From NCBI RefSeq assembly GCF_003457605.1, contig NZ_QRAN01000003.1:248001-312000 (forward strand): a stretch of DNA of 64,000 nt, in the 5' to 3' direction. Positions 55,226 through 63,023 of the stretch are shown in pieces; the stretch's first letter is position 1, and each line of letters begins with the position of its first letter. The position numbers and the translations under genes are program-made. The notes under the pieces were generated by a model. That model did not search any database and was not told the origin of the DNA. It saw only the letters and a list, made by a program, of their open reading frames with translations. This DNA is from Seongchinamella sediminis (GTDB taxonomy: Bacteria; Pseudomonadota; Gammaproteobacteria; Pseudomonadales; Halieaceae).

Positions 55226-57169
55226 TTAATAGAGCGCGCTGCGCTCCGCTTCGGTCAGCAGGCTGTGAGTATCACCCAGCCGATACTGGAATACCACGTT
55301 GTAGGACAACACGGCCTGGACATAGTTGCGGGTTTCCCGGTAGGGAATGGTCTCCACCCAGATATCCACTGGCACCTGCGCCCCGCTGCCGTTGCGCCAG
55401 CGGTCTACCCGGTGCGGCCCGGCATTGTAGGCTGCGAGGGCGAATATCCGGTTGCCGTCGAAGCGGTCGAGCAATTGCCGGTAGTAGGCGCTGCCCAGCA
55501 GGATATTGTGCTCAATCTCGTACAGGTCCTCGCGGCTGTGGGGGCGGCCGATTTTCGATGCTACCGCCTTGCCGGTGGCCGGCATGATCTGCATCAGCCC
55601 GCGGGCTCCCACCGGCGAGCGTGCCTCGGGAAAGAACGCGCTTTCCCGGCGGGCGATCGCCATCAATTCAGTGTGCGATACCTGCTGTGCAGCTGCATAC
55701 TGCTGGAAGGTATCCTCATAGGCGGTAGGGAAACGCACGTCCAGTGCGTCCCAGGCCTGGGCCCGGGTGGCGGCATCAATGGCCATGCGATGCCAGCCCT
55801 GTTCCGCCGCCAGTCGCGCCAGGGCCTGCTGCTGGCCGGGTTCCGCGGTGTCCTGCAGCACCTTGTACCACTCCGAGTGGGCGTTGCGCTCCTCGCGATG
55901 GAAATTGAGTTCCCCGATGCGCTGCACCGCGGGCAGGCGATGCAGGGTAGCGGTACCGGCCGACTGCAGCACCAGCGGCTTGTAATTGAAGGCGTAGGGC
56001 TTGCGCAGGCGATCCGCCGCCAGGAAGCCATAGTAGTCACGCTCCCGGGCCAGCTCCTCCAGCAACTGCCGGGCGGCCACATCGTCACCCGCCTGGGCCA
56101 GAGCCCGGGCCCGCCAGTAACGCCACACGCCTTTTTGCTGCGCCTGGGCCGACAACAGGGGCAGGGTGTTGCTCAGCGCCGGCCAGTCCTGCTCGGCCAG
56201 CGCCCAGCGCAGGCGGATTTCAATCAGCTTGTCTTCACCCAGCCGCTCGAGGGCACCGGGCAGCCACGCCAGGTTGGCATCCGTCCTGGCAAACAGGCTT
56301 TGCAGGGTAATGGCGTATTCCACCTGGCGGCGCTGCTCATCGCTGAAACGCAGGCGATCACGGTAGTAGCTCCAGTCGTCCAGCGCCCTGGCCGGGTTGT
56401 AACGAGCCAGGTACGCCAGCCCGTGGGACGCGATATCCGCCGAGTAGGCCTGACCGGCTGGCAGGCTGTGGCTGCGCAATTTTGACGGCTGCCGGTAAAC
56501 CGCCAGCAGCGTGTCGGACCAGGGCCTCAGCTGCTCGCTACCCTTGCGGGCGACGTAGCTCATCAGCGAACGCTGGCGGGAATCGAAGGCCTTTAACAGC
56601 CGCGCCCACACCACCTCGTCGCTGATCTGGTCCGCTTTCAGCCAGGCGTTGAACAGCGGGTCGCACTGCTTGGGCCGGGATGTGCCATGCACCCAGAGAC
56701 GCTCGGCGCCCTCCCAGGCCGCCAGGGTATCGCCAGTGGCCAGCTTGGCCCGGAAGTAATAACACTTGAGGTCGACACTGACCGGCTCGTCCGGCTTTAC
56801 TGCCAGGAAATCCTGCCAGCGCCGGTCCTTGCCGGCCTGGCGCAGGTAGCTACCCAGGAAGCGATTGGGCAGCGGCGTGTCCTCACTGAGGCTGATAAAG
56901 CGCCGGGCATCCGCCGGGCGCACCTTGCTCACCTCGCGGTTGAGCTGGTAGTAATCGAGGTAAACCGCCAGCGGATAGTCATCGAGACCGGGACGCAGTT
57001 TCCGGTACTCGGTCCACCGGCCGCGATCAATGGCCTCTACCGCCTCCGAGTAGCCGGCGCGCGAGGCGTCCAGCTCCTCGGCGGGCGCGGGAATGGCCAG
57101 CGCCGATGGGGCGATGAGGAAGAGGAAGGCATAGACCGCGACTCTGGCCTGGTACCGCAAAACAAACAC
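55226..57169 (-). CDS. slt: Soluble lytic murein transglycosylase, Slt70-like
   Basis: This protein has about 647 residues. A signal peptide (VAVYAFLFLIAPSALAIPAP) leads into the long alpha-superhelical U-domain and L-domain. The C-terminal lysozyme-like catalytic domain (about 480-620) shows AIARRESAFFPEARSPVGAR (catalytic Glu in RRES), GLMQIMPATGKAVA and FALAAYNAGPHRVDRW. It cleaves peptidoglycan to 1,6-anhydro muropeptides in the periplasm. Start choice is uncertain: the GTG at 57169 or a TTG at 57160 both give the signal peptide, while a TTG at 57223 is less likely. Confidence 0.9.
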   Translation of the reverse strand: MFVLRYQARVAVYAFLFLIAPSALAIPAPAEELDASRAGYSEAVEAIDRGRWTEYRKLRPGLDDYPLAVYLDYYQLNREVSKVRPADARRFISLSEDTPLPNRFLGSYLRQAGKDRRWQDFLAVKPDEPVSVDLKCYYFRAKLATGDTLAAWEGAERLWVHGTSRPKQCDPLFNAWLKADQISDEVVWARLLKAFDSRQRSLMSYVARKGSEQLRPWSDTLLAVYRQPSKLRSHSLPAGQAYSADIASHGLAYLARYNPARALDDWSYYRDRLRFSDEQRRQVEYAITLQSLFARTDANLAWLPGALERLGEDKLIEIRLRWALAEQDWPALSNTLPLLSAQAQQKGVWRYWRARALAQAGDDVAARQLLEELARERDYYGFLAADRLRKPYAFNYKPLVLQSAGTATLHRLPAVQRIGELNFHREERNAHSEWYKVLQDTAEPGQQQALARLAAEQGWHRMAIDAATRAQAWDALDVRFPTAYEDTFQQYAAAQQVSHTELMAIARRESAFFPEARSPVGARGLMQIMPATGKAVASKIGRPHSREDLYEIEHNILLGSAYYRQLLDRFDGNRIFALAAYNAGPHRVDRWRNGSGAQVPVDIWVETIPYRETRNYVQAVLSYNVVFQYRLGDTHSLLTEAERSALY

Positions 57170-57279
57170 CTTCAGCGAAATGCTGTTACTGAATGCGCCC
57201 CCGGGGTTGGAGTCGCTACACAACTACAGATTGATACGAGCCGCGGGGGAATGCAACAGCTGCGGGAAAAAATTCCCGC

Positions 57280-57840
57280 TCAGAACAACAGACCCACCGT
57301 GGGCAGGTTGATGTCGGCGTAGTCCAGCACCACCTCGCGCTGCTGCAGCAGGTAAGTATCGCCTTCCTGACACAAGGTGTCGCGGCGCTGGCCGCTGTAC
57401 AGGAACTCCGCTGAGCCGGGCCGGGCATAGAACAGGTGAAAGTTGCTGACTACCGCTAGCGCCTCGCCGTTGCGTGCCATGAGTTCCACATTGCCGATGA
57501 TGCGGCGGGTTCTCGCCGGCGGATTTTCCGACCAGGAATTGACCTTGAAGGCTCGCTCAACCCGCAGCATCAGGTGCACGTAGCGCTCCTCCCGCAGCGG
57601 ACAGCCCAGGGACCCTGCATCTTCCAGCTCGCGCTCCACGCTGATCATATCCTCGCTGCCGCGCTGGCGGTTATTTACCATCGGGTTGGTTCGTGCCGGC
57701 AGCCGGTAGCTGATCTCGGGAGACAGCAGCGCCAGCCACTGCTGGTACTGGCGGCTGTCCAGCAGCCGGGCCTCGTGGAAGTAGAAACGCTCCAGTGCGC
57801 GCTGCTGCTCGGGTGCGGTGTACTCGGACAGGGTGCTCAT
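57280..57840 (-). CDS. Aromatic-ring-hydroxylating dioxygenase, beta subunit
   Basis: This 186-residue protein has the small-subunit fold of Rieske dioxygenases (RFYFHEARLLDSRQYQQWLA, then ENPPARTRRIIGNVEL and FLYSGQRRDTL). The beta subunit is structural and pairs with the alpha subunit. The ATG overlaps the alpha gene stop by four bases. No reductase or ferredoxin is encoded next to it, so electrons must come from another locus. Confidence 0.9.
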   Translation of the reverse strand: MSTLSEYTAPEQQRALERFYFHEARLLDSRQYQQWLALLSPEISYRLPARTNPMVNNRQRGSEDMISVERELEDAGSLGCPLREERYVHLMLRVERAFKVNSWSENPPARTRRIIGNVELMARNGEALAVVSNFHLFYARPGSAEFLYSGQRRDTLCQEGDTYLLQQREVVLDYADINLPTVGLLF

Positions 57841-59117
57841 TGCGCATCCTCCACGGCCTGCAGGTCGTCTCGCCAGCGGCGAAAAAAGTGGCGGGCATAA
57901 AACTCATTGGCGGTGACAGAGACCAACCCGGGCAGCTGCGGGTGCTCTTGCTCCTCGCCAAGACCCAGGCCGTAAAAAAAAGGCCGGTCATCAGCAAAGT
58001 CGATATTGGCGCCCCGGTACTGCTGCATCCATACCTCTGAATCTTCCTGTTCCAGTATGCCCCCGGGGCCAAAGAAAGAGCTGTAGTTGCTGCGCAGGAC
58101 CCGCTTGATGTTGTCCGGGGCGTCGGCGGGCACCACCGCCCAGCTCCAGTACTCCACCTTACCCGGACCCCGCGGGTGCGACACCTTGAACGCGGTGTTG
58201 GACCAGAGGAAGGACAGGTTGGGGTATATGCCGTAAGTCAGGCCTTTCATCCGGGCCCGCAGCTCCCCTACCCTCTCCGCAGCCCGCGCCTGCACATCGC
58301 GCAGGTATTGCTGGACTTCCTTACCACCGAGGATGGCGCCCATGCCCTCCATGCCCCAGGCCACCTCGTCTACCGGCGTATCCTCAAGCATCAGGCGAAA
58401 GGTGGCACCGTGGCCGGGAGTCGTCACCGCGCTGTAGCCGATCTCCTCGATCTGGTCCTGGATTGCCCGGGGAATAATCGCCGCGTGCAGGAAGGCCCCG
58501 TGATTGACGTCGCCCAGCTGGTTTTCCACCGGCAGTTTCCAGTTGGCGTCCAGCACCCAGCGATGCGGCGCGCCAAGGAACTCGATGCCCGCCGGGAAGC
58601 GGCCGAAGAAGGCATCCAGGTAGAATCGCATGTCACCCAGGTAATCCTCCAGCGCAATAATATGTTCATCAAAGCTGCCAAAGACTAGCCCACGCCAGCT
58701 TTCCAGCCGGGGCACCTTCTTCAGCCCCAGGGTGGACTTGTCCGGCTTGCACCTGACCTCACTTTCCTGGGGGATGGTGACCAGGTCGCCTTCGACCGTG
58801 TAAGACCAGCTGTGATAGGGGCAGACAAAACGTCGGGTGTTGCCGTGGCTGGCCCGGCACACGGGCAGGCCACGATGGGTGCAGCTGTTGATGCTGGCAT
58901 GGATGCCGCCGTCACTGCCGCGGGCGAGGATGACCGGGGTTTCGCACATGTAGGCCTGGACAAAATCACCCGGCTGGGGAATCTGTGATTCGTGCCCGAG
59001 GAACAGCCAGGCGCGGCCGAATATGCCCTGTTTTTCCAGCTCGTATACTTGCGGATCAGACCAGCAGCGCCGGCTGACCAGTGAGGCATCATGATTGACA
59101 AGATCGGCTACGCGCAT
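57837..59117 (-). CDS. Aromatic-ring-hydroxylating dioxygenase, alpha subunit
   Basis: This 426-residue oxygenase has a Rieske [2Fe-2S] centre in CTHRG (Cys79, His81) and CPYHSW (Cys99, His102). The mononuclear iron site lies in the segment GDVNHGAFLH (Asp203 bridging; His206 and His211 as ligands). Length and motifs fit ring-hydroxylating dioxygenases of aromatic compounds; the substrate is unknown. It is the first gene of a two-gene operon, divergent from a TetR regulator. Confidence 0.92.
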   Translation of the reverse strand: MRVADLVNHDASLVSRRCWSDPQVYELEKQGIFGRAWLFLGHESQIPQPGDFVQAYMCETPVILARGSDGGIHASINSCTHRGLPVCRASHGNTRRFVCPYHSWSYTVEGDLVTIPQESEVRCKPDKSTLGLKKVPRLESWRGLVFGSFDEHIIALEDYLGDMRFYLDAFFGRFPAGIEFLGAPHRWVLDANWKLPVENQLGDVNHGAFLHAAIIPRAIQDQIEEIGYSAVTTPGHGATFRLMLEDTPVDEVAWGMEGMGAILGGKEVQQYLRDVQARAAERVGELRARMKGLTYGIYPNLSFLWSNTAFKVSHPRGPGKVEYWSWAVVPADAPDNIKRVLRSNYSSFFGPGGILEQEDSEVWMQQYRGANIDFADDRPFFYGLGLGEEQEHPQLPGLVSVTANEFYARHFFRRWRDDLQAVEDAQ

Positions 59118-59199
59118 ACCGCGCCTCCTTAAAATTATCGTTTATTAATTTATTAGGGAATATACCGCCGCAATTATCGAAAAAGCGACCGATTTATGC

Positions 59200-59233
59200 T
59201 ATCAATCGCCTATTAATTGACTATCGGTTGATA
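59200..59233. promoter_or_regulatory. Inverted repeat in the dioxygenase-TetR divergent region
   Basis: TATCAATCG and CGGTTGATA are complementary except for one position and are 16 bases apart. They lie in the 120-base AT-rich divergent region, ending five bases before the TetR start. This is a probable operator for the regulator, which would control itself and the dioxygenase. Confidence 0.55.
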
Positions 59234-59237
59234 ATTT

Positions 59238-59855
59238 ATGCCAAACAAAGACCGAAAGCTCACCAAGGGCCAGCGCACCGCCGGCCGACTGCTGGACGCG
59301 GCCGAAGAACTGTTCACCCGACAGGGTTATGAAGGCACCAGCCTGCGCCAGATCGCCGCGGCCGCGGACATAAAAGAGCCCGGCATTTACAACCACTTCA
59401 GCGGCAAGCAGGGACTGTATGAGGCTGTGTTGCATCGCTCGCTCAACCCCATGGCCAGGGTGATGTCAGAGCGGTTGGATAAGGCGTCCGGGCTGCGCGA
59501 TTACACCGACCTGCCATCACTGGTGACCGACGTGCTGATGGACCACCCGCAAATGGCCTACCTGTTTCACCAGGCACTACAGGGCGACAGCCAGTCGGTG
59601 GGAAACCGGCTGGTACTGCGATGGCTGGATGGTTTGTTCTCCCAGGGCTTGCAAGGCATGAAGGACATGGGTGGCAACAGCGACGGGGAAACCCTAGCGC
59701 TTAACGTTATCGCCCTGTTCAACATCGTCACCGGCTACGTACTCGCCCAGCAGGCTTTCCATGCCATGACCGGGGGCGATATCACCGACCCGGCCACCCT
59801 GGAGAAACAGAAACAGCTGCTGCACCGGGTGATCCGGGCCATGCTGATCAGCTGA
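59238..59855 (+). CDS. TetR/AcrR-family regulator of the dioxygenase
   Basis: This 205-residue regulator has a helix-turn-helix at about residues 12-58 (AAEELFTRQGYEGTSLRQIA, then DIKEPGIYNHFSGKQGLYEA). The C-terminal domain is hydrophobic and ligand-binding. It is divergent from the alpha subunit gene with an inverted repeat between, so it probably represses the dioxygenase operon until an aromatic inducer binds. The 3' end is convergent with hsp20. Confidence 0.85.
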   Translation: MPNKDRKLTKGQRTAGRLLDAAEELFTRQGYEGTSLRQIAAAADIKEPGIYNHFSGKQGLYEAVLHRSLNPMARVMSERLDKASGLRDYTDLPSLVTDVLMDHPQMAYLFHQALQGDSQSVGNRLVLRWLDGLFSQGLQGMKDMGGNSDGETLALNVIALFNIVTGYVLAQQAFHAMTGGDITDPATLEKQKQLLHRVIRAMLIS

Positions 59856-59872
59856 CCGCCCGCGGCGGTCAG
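59852..59872. terminator. Hairpin between convergent tetR and hsp20
   Basis: CTGACCGCC and GGCGGTCAG form a perfect nine-base stem with loop CGC; the tetR stop codon lies in the left arm. There is no T-run on either strand, so it may protect 3' ends or act together with Rho. Confidence 0.5.
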
Positions 59873-59881
59873 CCTGGGCGA

Positions 59882-60304
59882 TCAGTCGATTTCGATGCGG
59901 CGCCGTACCGGCGGTTTCTCCACCATCTTGGGCGCTTTCAGCTTGAGCACGCCGTCGCTGAAGGAGGCCTGAATGTCCTCCTCGTGAACATCACCGCCCA
60001 GGTTGAAGCTGCGCATGAACTTGCCATAGCGCCGCTCCTGGCGAATGATCCTGCCCTCTTTCTCTTCCTTGTCCTCCTGGATGTTTTCCGCCTCCAGGGT
60101 GAGGATGCCCTCATTCACATGCACGTGAATATTTTCCTTGGGTATGCCGGGCAATTCCGCGGTGATCTCGTAGTGATCATCCGCATCCTTGATATCCACC
60201 CGCGGGGCAAAAAATTCACCCATCTCGCGGTCCGCCACACGCGGCCAGTTGTCGCCAAAAAAGCGATCGACATCGAATAAACTGCTACGGGGAACTAAAG
60301 ACAT
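59882..60304 (-). CDS. Small heat shock protein Hsp20
   Basis: This 140-residue protein has an alpha-crystallin domain (about 38-130). FAPRVDIKDADDHYEITAEL, then GILTLEAEN and the closing FSDGVLKLKAPK are typical; the C-terminus lacks a clear IxI motif but ends RRRIEID. It is an ATP-independent chaperone that holds unfolded proteins. AAAAGGAGGTG lies before the ATG at 60304. A sigma-32-type promoter is found about 45-75 bases upstream. Confidence 0.93.
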   Translation of the reverse strand: MSLVPRSSLFDVDRFFGDNWPRVADREMGEFFAPRVDIKDADDHYEITAELPGIPKENIHVHVNEGILTLEAENIQEDKEEKEGRIIRQERRYGKFMRSFNLGGDVHEEDIQASFSDGVLKLKAPKMVEKPPVRRRIEID

Positions 60305-60347
60305 CCGACACCTCCTTTTACATGTGGTTTGTCTTTTCCTGTAGCAA

Positions 60348-60377
60348 TAAATAGGGCTGGCTCCACGACTTTTCAAG
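60348..60377 (-). promoter_or_regulatory. Sigma-32 (heat shock) promoter of hsp20
   Basis: On the minus strand CTTGAAAA (60377-60370) is followed after 13 bases by CCCTATTTA (60356-60348). This is close to the sigma-32 consensus CTTGAAA-N(11-15)-CCCCATNTA and at the right distance from the hsp20 start. Confidence 0.75.
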
Positions 60378-60463
60378 GGCCCGGAGACAATGACTCTGGA
60401 ACACTTGATTCATATCAAACTGAAGGTTTCGGGACCGCTTTTGCCAGGGGTATACTCACCACA

Positions 60464-60510
60464 GGGCCCGCGCTGTACCGGGCCCGGGCTGTACCGGGCC
60501 CGGGCTTGCC
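60464..60510. repeat. 16-bp tandem repeat, about three copies
   Basis: GGGCCCGGGCTGTACC and near-identical units follow each other three times, the last one incomplete. They lie between the hsp20 promoter and tRNA-Arg. The unit is itself GC-palindromic (GGGCCC), so the stretch can fold. Function unknown. Confidence 0.8.
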
Positions 60511-60552
60511 ATCAACCGCCGCAACAGGAATAATGCGCCCCTTTCTTATTAC

Positions 60553-60629
60553 CCGCCTGTAGCTCAGCTGGATAGAGCAGCCGCCTCCTAAGCGGCAGGT
60601 CGCAAGTTCGAATCTTGCCAGGCGGACCA
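60553..60629 (+). tRNA. tRNA-Arg(CCT)
   Basis: The cloverleaf is complete. Acceptor CCGCCTG pairs with CAGGCGG, the D-arm has AGCTGGATA, and the anticodon stem GCCGC/GCGGC encloses CTCCTAA with anticodon CCT. The T-arm has TTCGAAT and CCA is encoded. A copy of its anticodon-loop-to-variable-arm region lies 1.1 kb downstream. Confidence 0.97.
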
Positions 60630-60739
60630 ACTCCTATAGATTCATGGACTTATAACGACTGCACCTGCCGATGTTCTGGGCGGGATTGTTGATTGACAGT
60701 CGATTGGTCGATGATCTGCCGAACAGATCGCGAACCAAA

Positions 60740-61021
60740 CTACCCCTGCCGACTCTCTTTAACATCGTCCGCTAACCAGGCCTTTATCAATGACTGGTAA
60801 GGCATGTCTCGTTTATTAGCCTCGATCTTAATACTTTCGAGTAAGCCTTCTGGCAACCTCAGGGAGATCGTCTTGGTGGAAGGTTTCAAATTTGGCAATG
60901 ATGCTGATTCAGTCTGAGTCCAATCAACGTACTCACTGGAATCATTAACTTCCCAAAACTCTCGTTCTTCCTGCTCTGAAGCGAACTTCGGTATGCGCTT
61001 GGTTTTCTTACGTTTGCTCAT
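60740..61021 (-). CDS. brnA: BrnA-like (CopG-type) antitoxin
   Basis: This 93-residue protein has an acidic N-terminal half, which in this family contacts the toxin (EREFWEVNDSSEYVDW), and a C-terminal ribbon-helix-helix TKTISLRLPEGLLESIKIEA followed by MPYQSLIKAWL. It neutralises the upstream BrnT and represses the operon. It overlaps brnT by 14 bases. Confidence 0.85.
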   Translation of the reverse strand: MSKRKKTKRIPKFASEQEEREFWEVNDSSEYVDWTQTESASLPNLKPSTKTISLRLPEGLLESIKIEANKRDMPYQSLIKAWLADDVKESRQG

Positions 61022-61307
61022 ATACTGCCCTCTCCTTCCGATGCATATCTCTGGCGGAGATCACCCGGATAAGGGTCCCTCCTCCTCTCAGGGTGAACGT
61101 GACATGCAACTTTCTTCCGGCGTCCGTCTTTCCCAGTGTATGAACTCTTGTTTCATCAAGGCTGTGCTTCGGGTCGGCTGACAACAACAGCGGGACATTG
61201 AAGAACAGTTGCTCCGCCTCAAACTGGCTTACGTCATGCTTGTCTGCACTCTTGCGAGCGTTACCCGCGTCCCAGTCAAAGCCTGTTATCTCGTTGAGGT
61301 CAATCAT
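61008..61307 (-). CDS. brnT: BrnT-like ribonuclease toxin (DUF497)
   Basis: This 99-residue protein begins with the DUF497 signature FDWDAGNARKSADKHDVS and has FEAEQLFFN. The centre, SLDETRVHTLGKTDAGRKLH, and the end, IRVISARDMHRKERAVYE, are the RelE-like catalytic part with Arg, His and Tyr candidates. BrnT cuts mRNA to stop translation. It is the first gene of the brnTA operon, with an inverted repeat three bases before its start codon. Confidence 0.88.
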   Translation of the reverse strand: MIDLNEITGFDWDAGNARKSADKHDVSQFEAEQLFFNVPLLLSADPKHSLDETRVHTLGKTDAGRKLHVTFTLRGGGTLIRVISARDMHRKERAVYEQT

Positions 61308-61310
61308 TGA

Positions 61311-61341
61311 TGTATATTACTATCATATACACAACTTTCAA
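61311..61341 (-). promoter_or_regulatory. brnTA promoter and operator
   Basis: TGTATAT and ATATACA (61311-61331) are perfect inverted arms seven bases apart, suited to a ribbon-helix-helix dimer. On the minus strand TTGAAA (61341-61336) and TAATAT (61319-61314), 16 bases apart, form a plausible -35/-10 pair. The operator covers the -10 region, in line with autorepression. Confidence 0.65.
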
Positions 61342-61698
61342 ATGTGCTGGATCGAAGTGATGGACACCGGCCTAGCACGGTCACCTTTACCAAGCGCTTG
61401 TTCTTCAAATGCTCACATCCTGCGTGGCTCGAATTACGGGGGTACGGTCAACCCCCCGAAACACCTCCCCTACCCGTCTCACCCGTCGAACCTGACGTAA
61501 CCACGGTTCGGTTCGGAAGAAGTTCGCAGTTCAGTTTGGAAAAGCTGTTACGAATCTTAGGCTTGCTGTGGGCGGAGACCGAAACTGACCTCGAACGAGT
61601 TCGGGATAGGCTCGGTTGGTGCGGTGTGGGAAACAGAACTTGCAGAAACGCTTTATTTTTCATCACGCTACAACGACAGACCTGCCTCCTCACTCCAA
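61342..61698. other. Gene-poor stretch between brnTA and hicAB
   Basis: About 357 bases between the two toxin-antitoxin modules. Open frames on both strands have no protein signature that I recognise and no good ribosome binding site. They may be decayed remains of an integrated element; that is inference from the adjacent attachment-site-like repeat. Confidence 0.45.
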
Positions 61699-61721
61699 CT
61701 CCTAAGCGGCAGGTCGAAAGT
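61699..61721. repeat. Attachment-site-like copy of part of tRNA-Arg(CCT)
   Basis: The 18 bases CTCCTAAGCGGCAGGTCG (61699-61716) are identical to 60585-60602 in the tRNA-Arg gene (anticodon loop, 3' stem and variable region). After one mismatch four more bases agree. Direct orientation and position downstream of the tRNA 3' side are those of an attR scar left by tRNA-targeting integration. Confidence 0.75.
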
Positions 61722-61728
61722 ACCTGTG

Positions 61729-62109
61729 CTACGTCAAAGCCTTCAGCGCTGCCTCCGCCAGAAACCTTGAACGGTTCTTGTGCTTGGCGTCGATTTTTCT
61801 GATTATTGCGCTTGGTAGTGTCACGTTGATCTTCTCGGTTTTACCCAAATATGGGTTGAGATCGATATCCACAAAGCCCCAGGTACCGCCGGCATAGTCA
61901 GGATTGTCCAGGTGGGCCTCGATGGGTTCGGCACTGGGAATTTCCATACCCTCCTCTGCCATTCCCTCGAGGTGAAACTCGATGGCTTCGATCACACTAT
62001 CCAGCACCTCATCAAATGAATCGCCGGCAGAGAAACATCCCGGCAGATCGGGGACACTGACTCCGTAGGCGCTGCCCTCATCATGGTGCACTACAACTGC
62101 GTACTTCAT
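61729..62109 (-). CDS. hicB: HicB-family antitoxin
   Basis: This 126-residue protein has the HicB RNase-H-like fold at the N-terminus (YGVSVPDLPGCFSAGDSFDE, about 15-34, then EAIEFHLEG) and a C-terminal ribbon-helix-helix (INVTLPSAIIRKIDAKHKNR). It binds HicA and its own promoter. The ATG at 62109 overlaps the hicA stop by four bases and has GGAG before it. Confidence 0.9.
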   Translation of the reverse strand: MKYAVVVHHDEGSAYGVSVPDLPGCFSAGDSFDEVLDSVIEAIEFHLEGMAEEGMEIPSAEPIEAHLDNPDYAGGTWGFVDIDLNPYLGKTEKINVTLPSAIIRKIDAKHKNRSRFLAEAALKALT

Positions 62110-62303
62110 GTGATGCTCCAATCCTCCAGTCCTGCCTGGCGCAAAATATTCTTCACGGTACCCTTTGGCACGTCCCTTTTTGGGTGCGGGATCGTAACCA
62201 GACCCGGCTTGGTGGGATGCTTAAACTGATGGTGGCTACCGCGCACGCGCCTTAGCACCCAGCCATCTTTCTCAACAAGCAAAATCAACTCCTTGCTTCT
62301 CAC
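62106..62303 (-). CDS. hicA: HicA-family mRNA interferase toxin
   Basis: This 65-residue double-stranded-RNA-binding-type toxin reads RSKELILLVEKDGWVLRRV, then GSHHQFKHPTKPGLVTIPHP with the catalytic His (GSHHQF), and GTVKNILRQAGL. It cuts mRNA and tmRNA. It has a GTG start after AAGGAGGGG. It is the first gene of the hicAB operon. Confidence 0.92.
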   Translation of the reverse strand: MRSKELILLVEKDGWVLRRVRGSHHQFKHPTKPGLVTIPHPKRDVPKGTVKNILRQAGLEDWSIT

Positions 62304-62326
62304 GTCCCCTCCTTGGGACTAAGCAG

Positions 62327-62356
62327 ATAATAACCCCAGAGTTATATTTATTTCAA
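62327..62356 (-). promoter_or_regulatory. hicAB promoter with inverted repeat
   Basis: On the minus strand TTGAAA (62356-62351) and TATTAT (62332-62327) are 18 bases apart. ATAAC/GTTAT arms at 62330-62334 and 62341-62345 overlap it and could bind the HicB ribbon-helix-helix. Confidence 0.5.
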
Positions 62357-62445
62357 GCTTGTGAAGCCGATGGCATAACATCGAGATGCTCTAATATCTG
62401 TCGGTATTACTTGAAACTAGCTCAATACTCGGGAGCCTCAGCAGA

Positions 62446-63006
62446 GTGGATTATGAGGATGAAAAACAGCTGACAAGGGTTACCTGGCTACGACGAGCAC
62501 TCCTCACCTGCACTATTCTCGGCCTGCTCGCAACAAACATCCCCACCGTTACCCGTACCGCCTTTAACGCAGCCCTGTCTGGCTTCATGAGTGCAACATT
62601 GGGGATAGCCACGGTTACGGAAGCCTTTCAGTCAAAGATCGCCAAACAAGATCAGGCCATGAAAAAGCATAAGGTAGTTACGAGGAAGTTCGGCAATCGG
62701 TTAGCAACCAGAACCAAACGCTTCACTGCGGCCAGCGTGGCTGCGATACCTGGAGAGACTATCCGGCTACTGAGGATAGAGATACTAGCGGCAGCTTGTA
62801 GTGGTCAACTAATCCCGGATATACCCTTTTCAAGTTTGCCCGCCAGCGCGATTAAGCTAGGATTAAGTGCCAATATCTATCTTATGTCAAATTGCGGCAG
62901 CGATCAGAAAACTGAATTGTCCCGACTTACCGATCTAAGCTCAAAGGCCACATCGCCCCGCCACCAATTGGAGCCAATGTCATCAATACAGATGCACGTT
63001 ACATAA
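62446..63006 (+). CDS. Hypothetical membrane protein
   Basis: This 186-residue open frame has a GTG start. Two hydrophobic segments (about 17-32 and 40-58) are followed by a basic helix (KIAKQDQAMKKHKVVTRKFG) and a block RFTAASVAAIPGETIRLLRI. This layout recalls small accessory-region membrane proteins that continue AAIPxExIPxxGIA. Here the last 60 residues no longer look like a membrane domain, so it may be decayed at the C-terminus. GC content is low. Its 3' end overlaps the likely true 5' part of the AraC gene. Confidence 0.45.
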   Translation: MDYEDEKQLTRVTWLRRALLTCTILGLLATNIPTVTRTAFNAALSGFMSATLGIATVTEAFQSKIAKQDQAMKKHKVVTRKFGNRLATRTKRFTAASVAAIPGETIRLLRIEILAAACSGQLIPDIPFSSLPASAIKLGLSANIYLMSNCGSDQKTELSRLTDLSSKATSPRHQLEPMSSIQMHVT

Positions 63007-63023
63007 TCTGGTTACTCGACTTT

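Noticed and set aside
61344-61802. Open frames of 80-150 codons on both strands between the two toxin-antitoxin modules.
   Set aside because: No ribosome binding site, no recognisable domain, and they overlap the att-like repeat and hicB.
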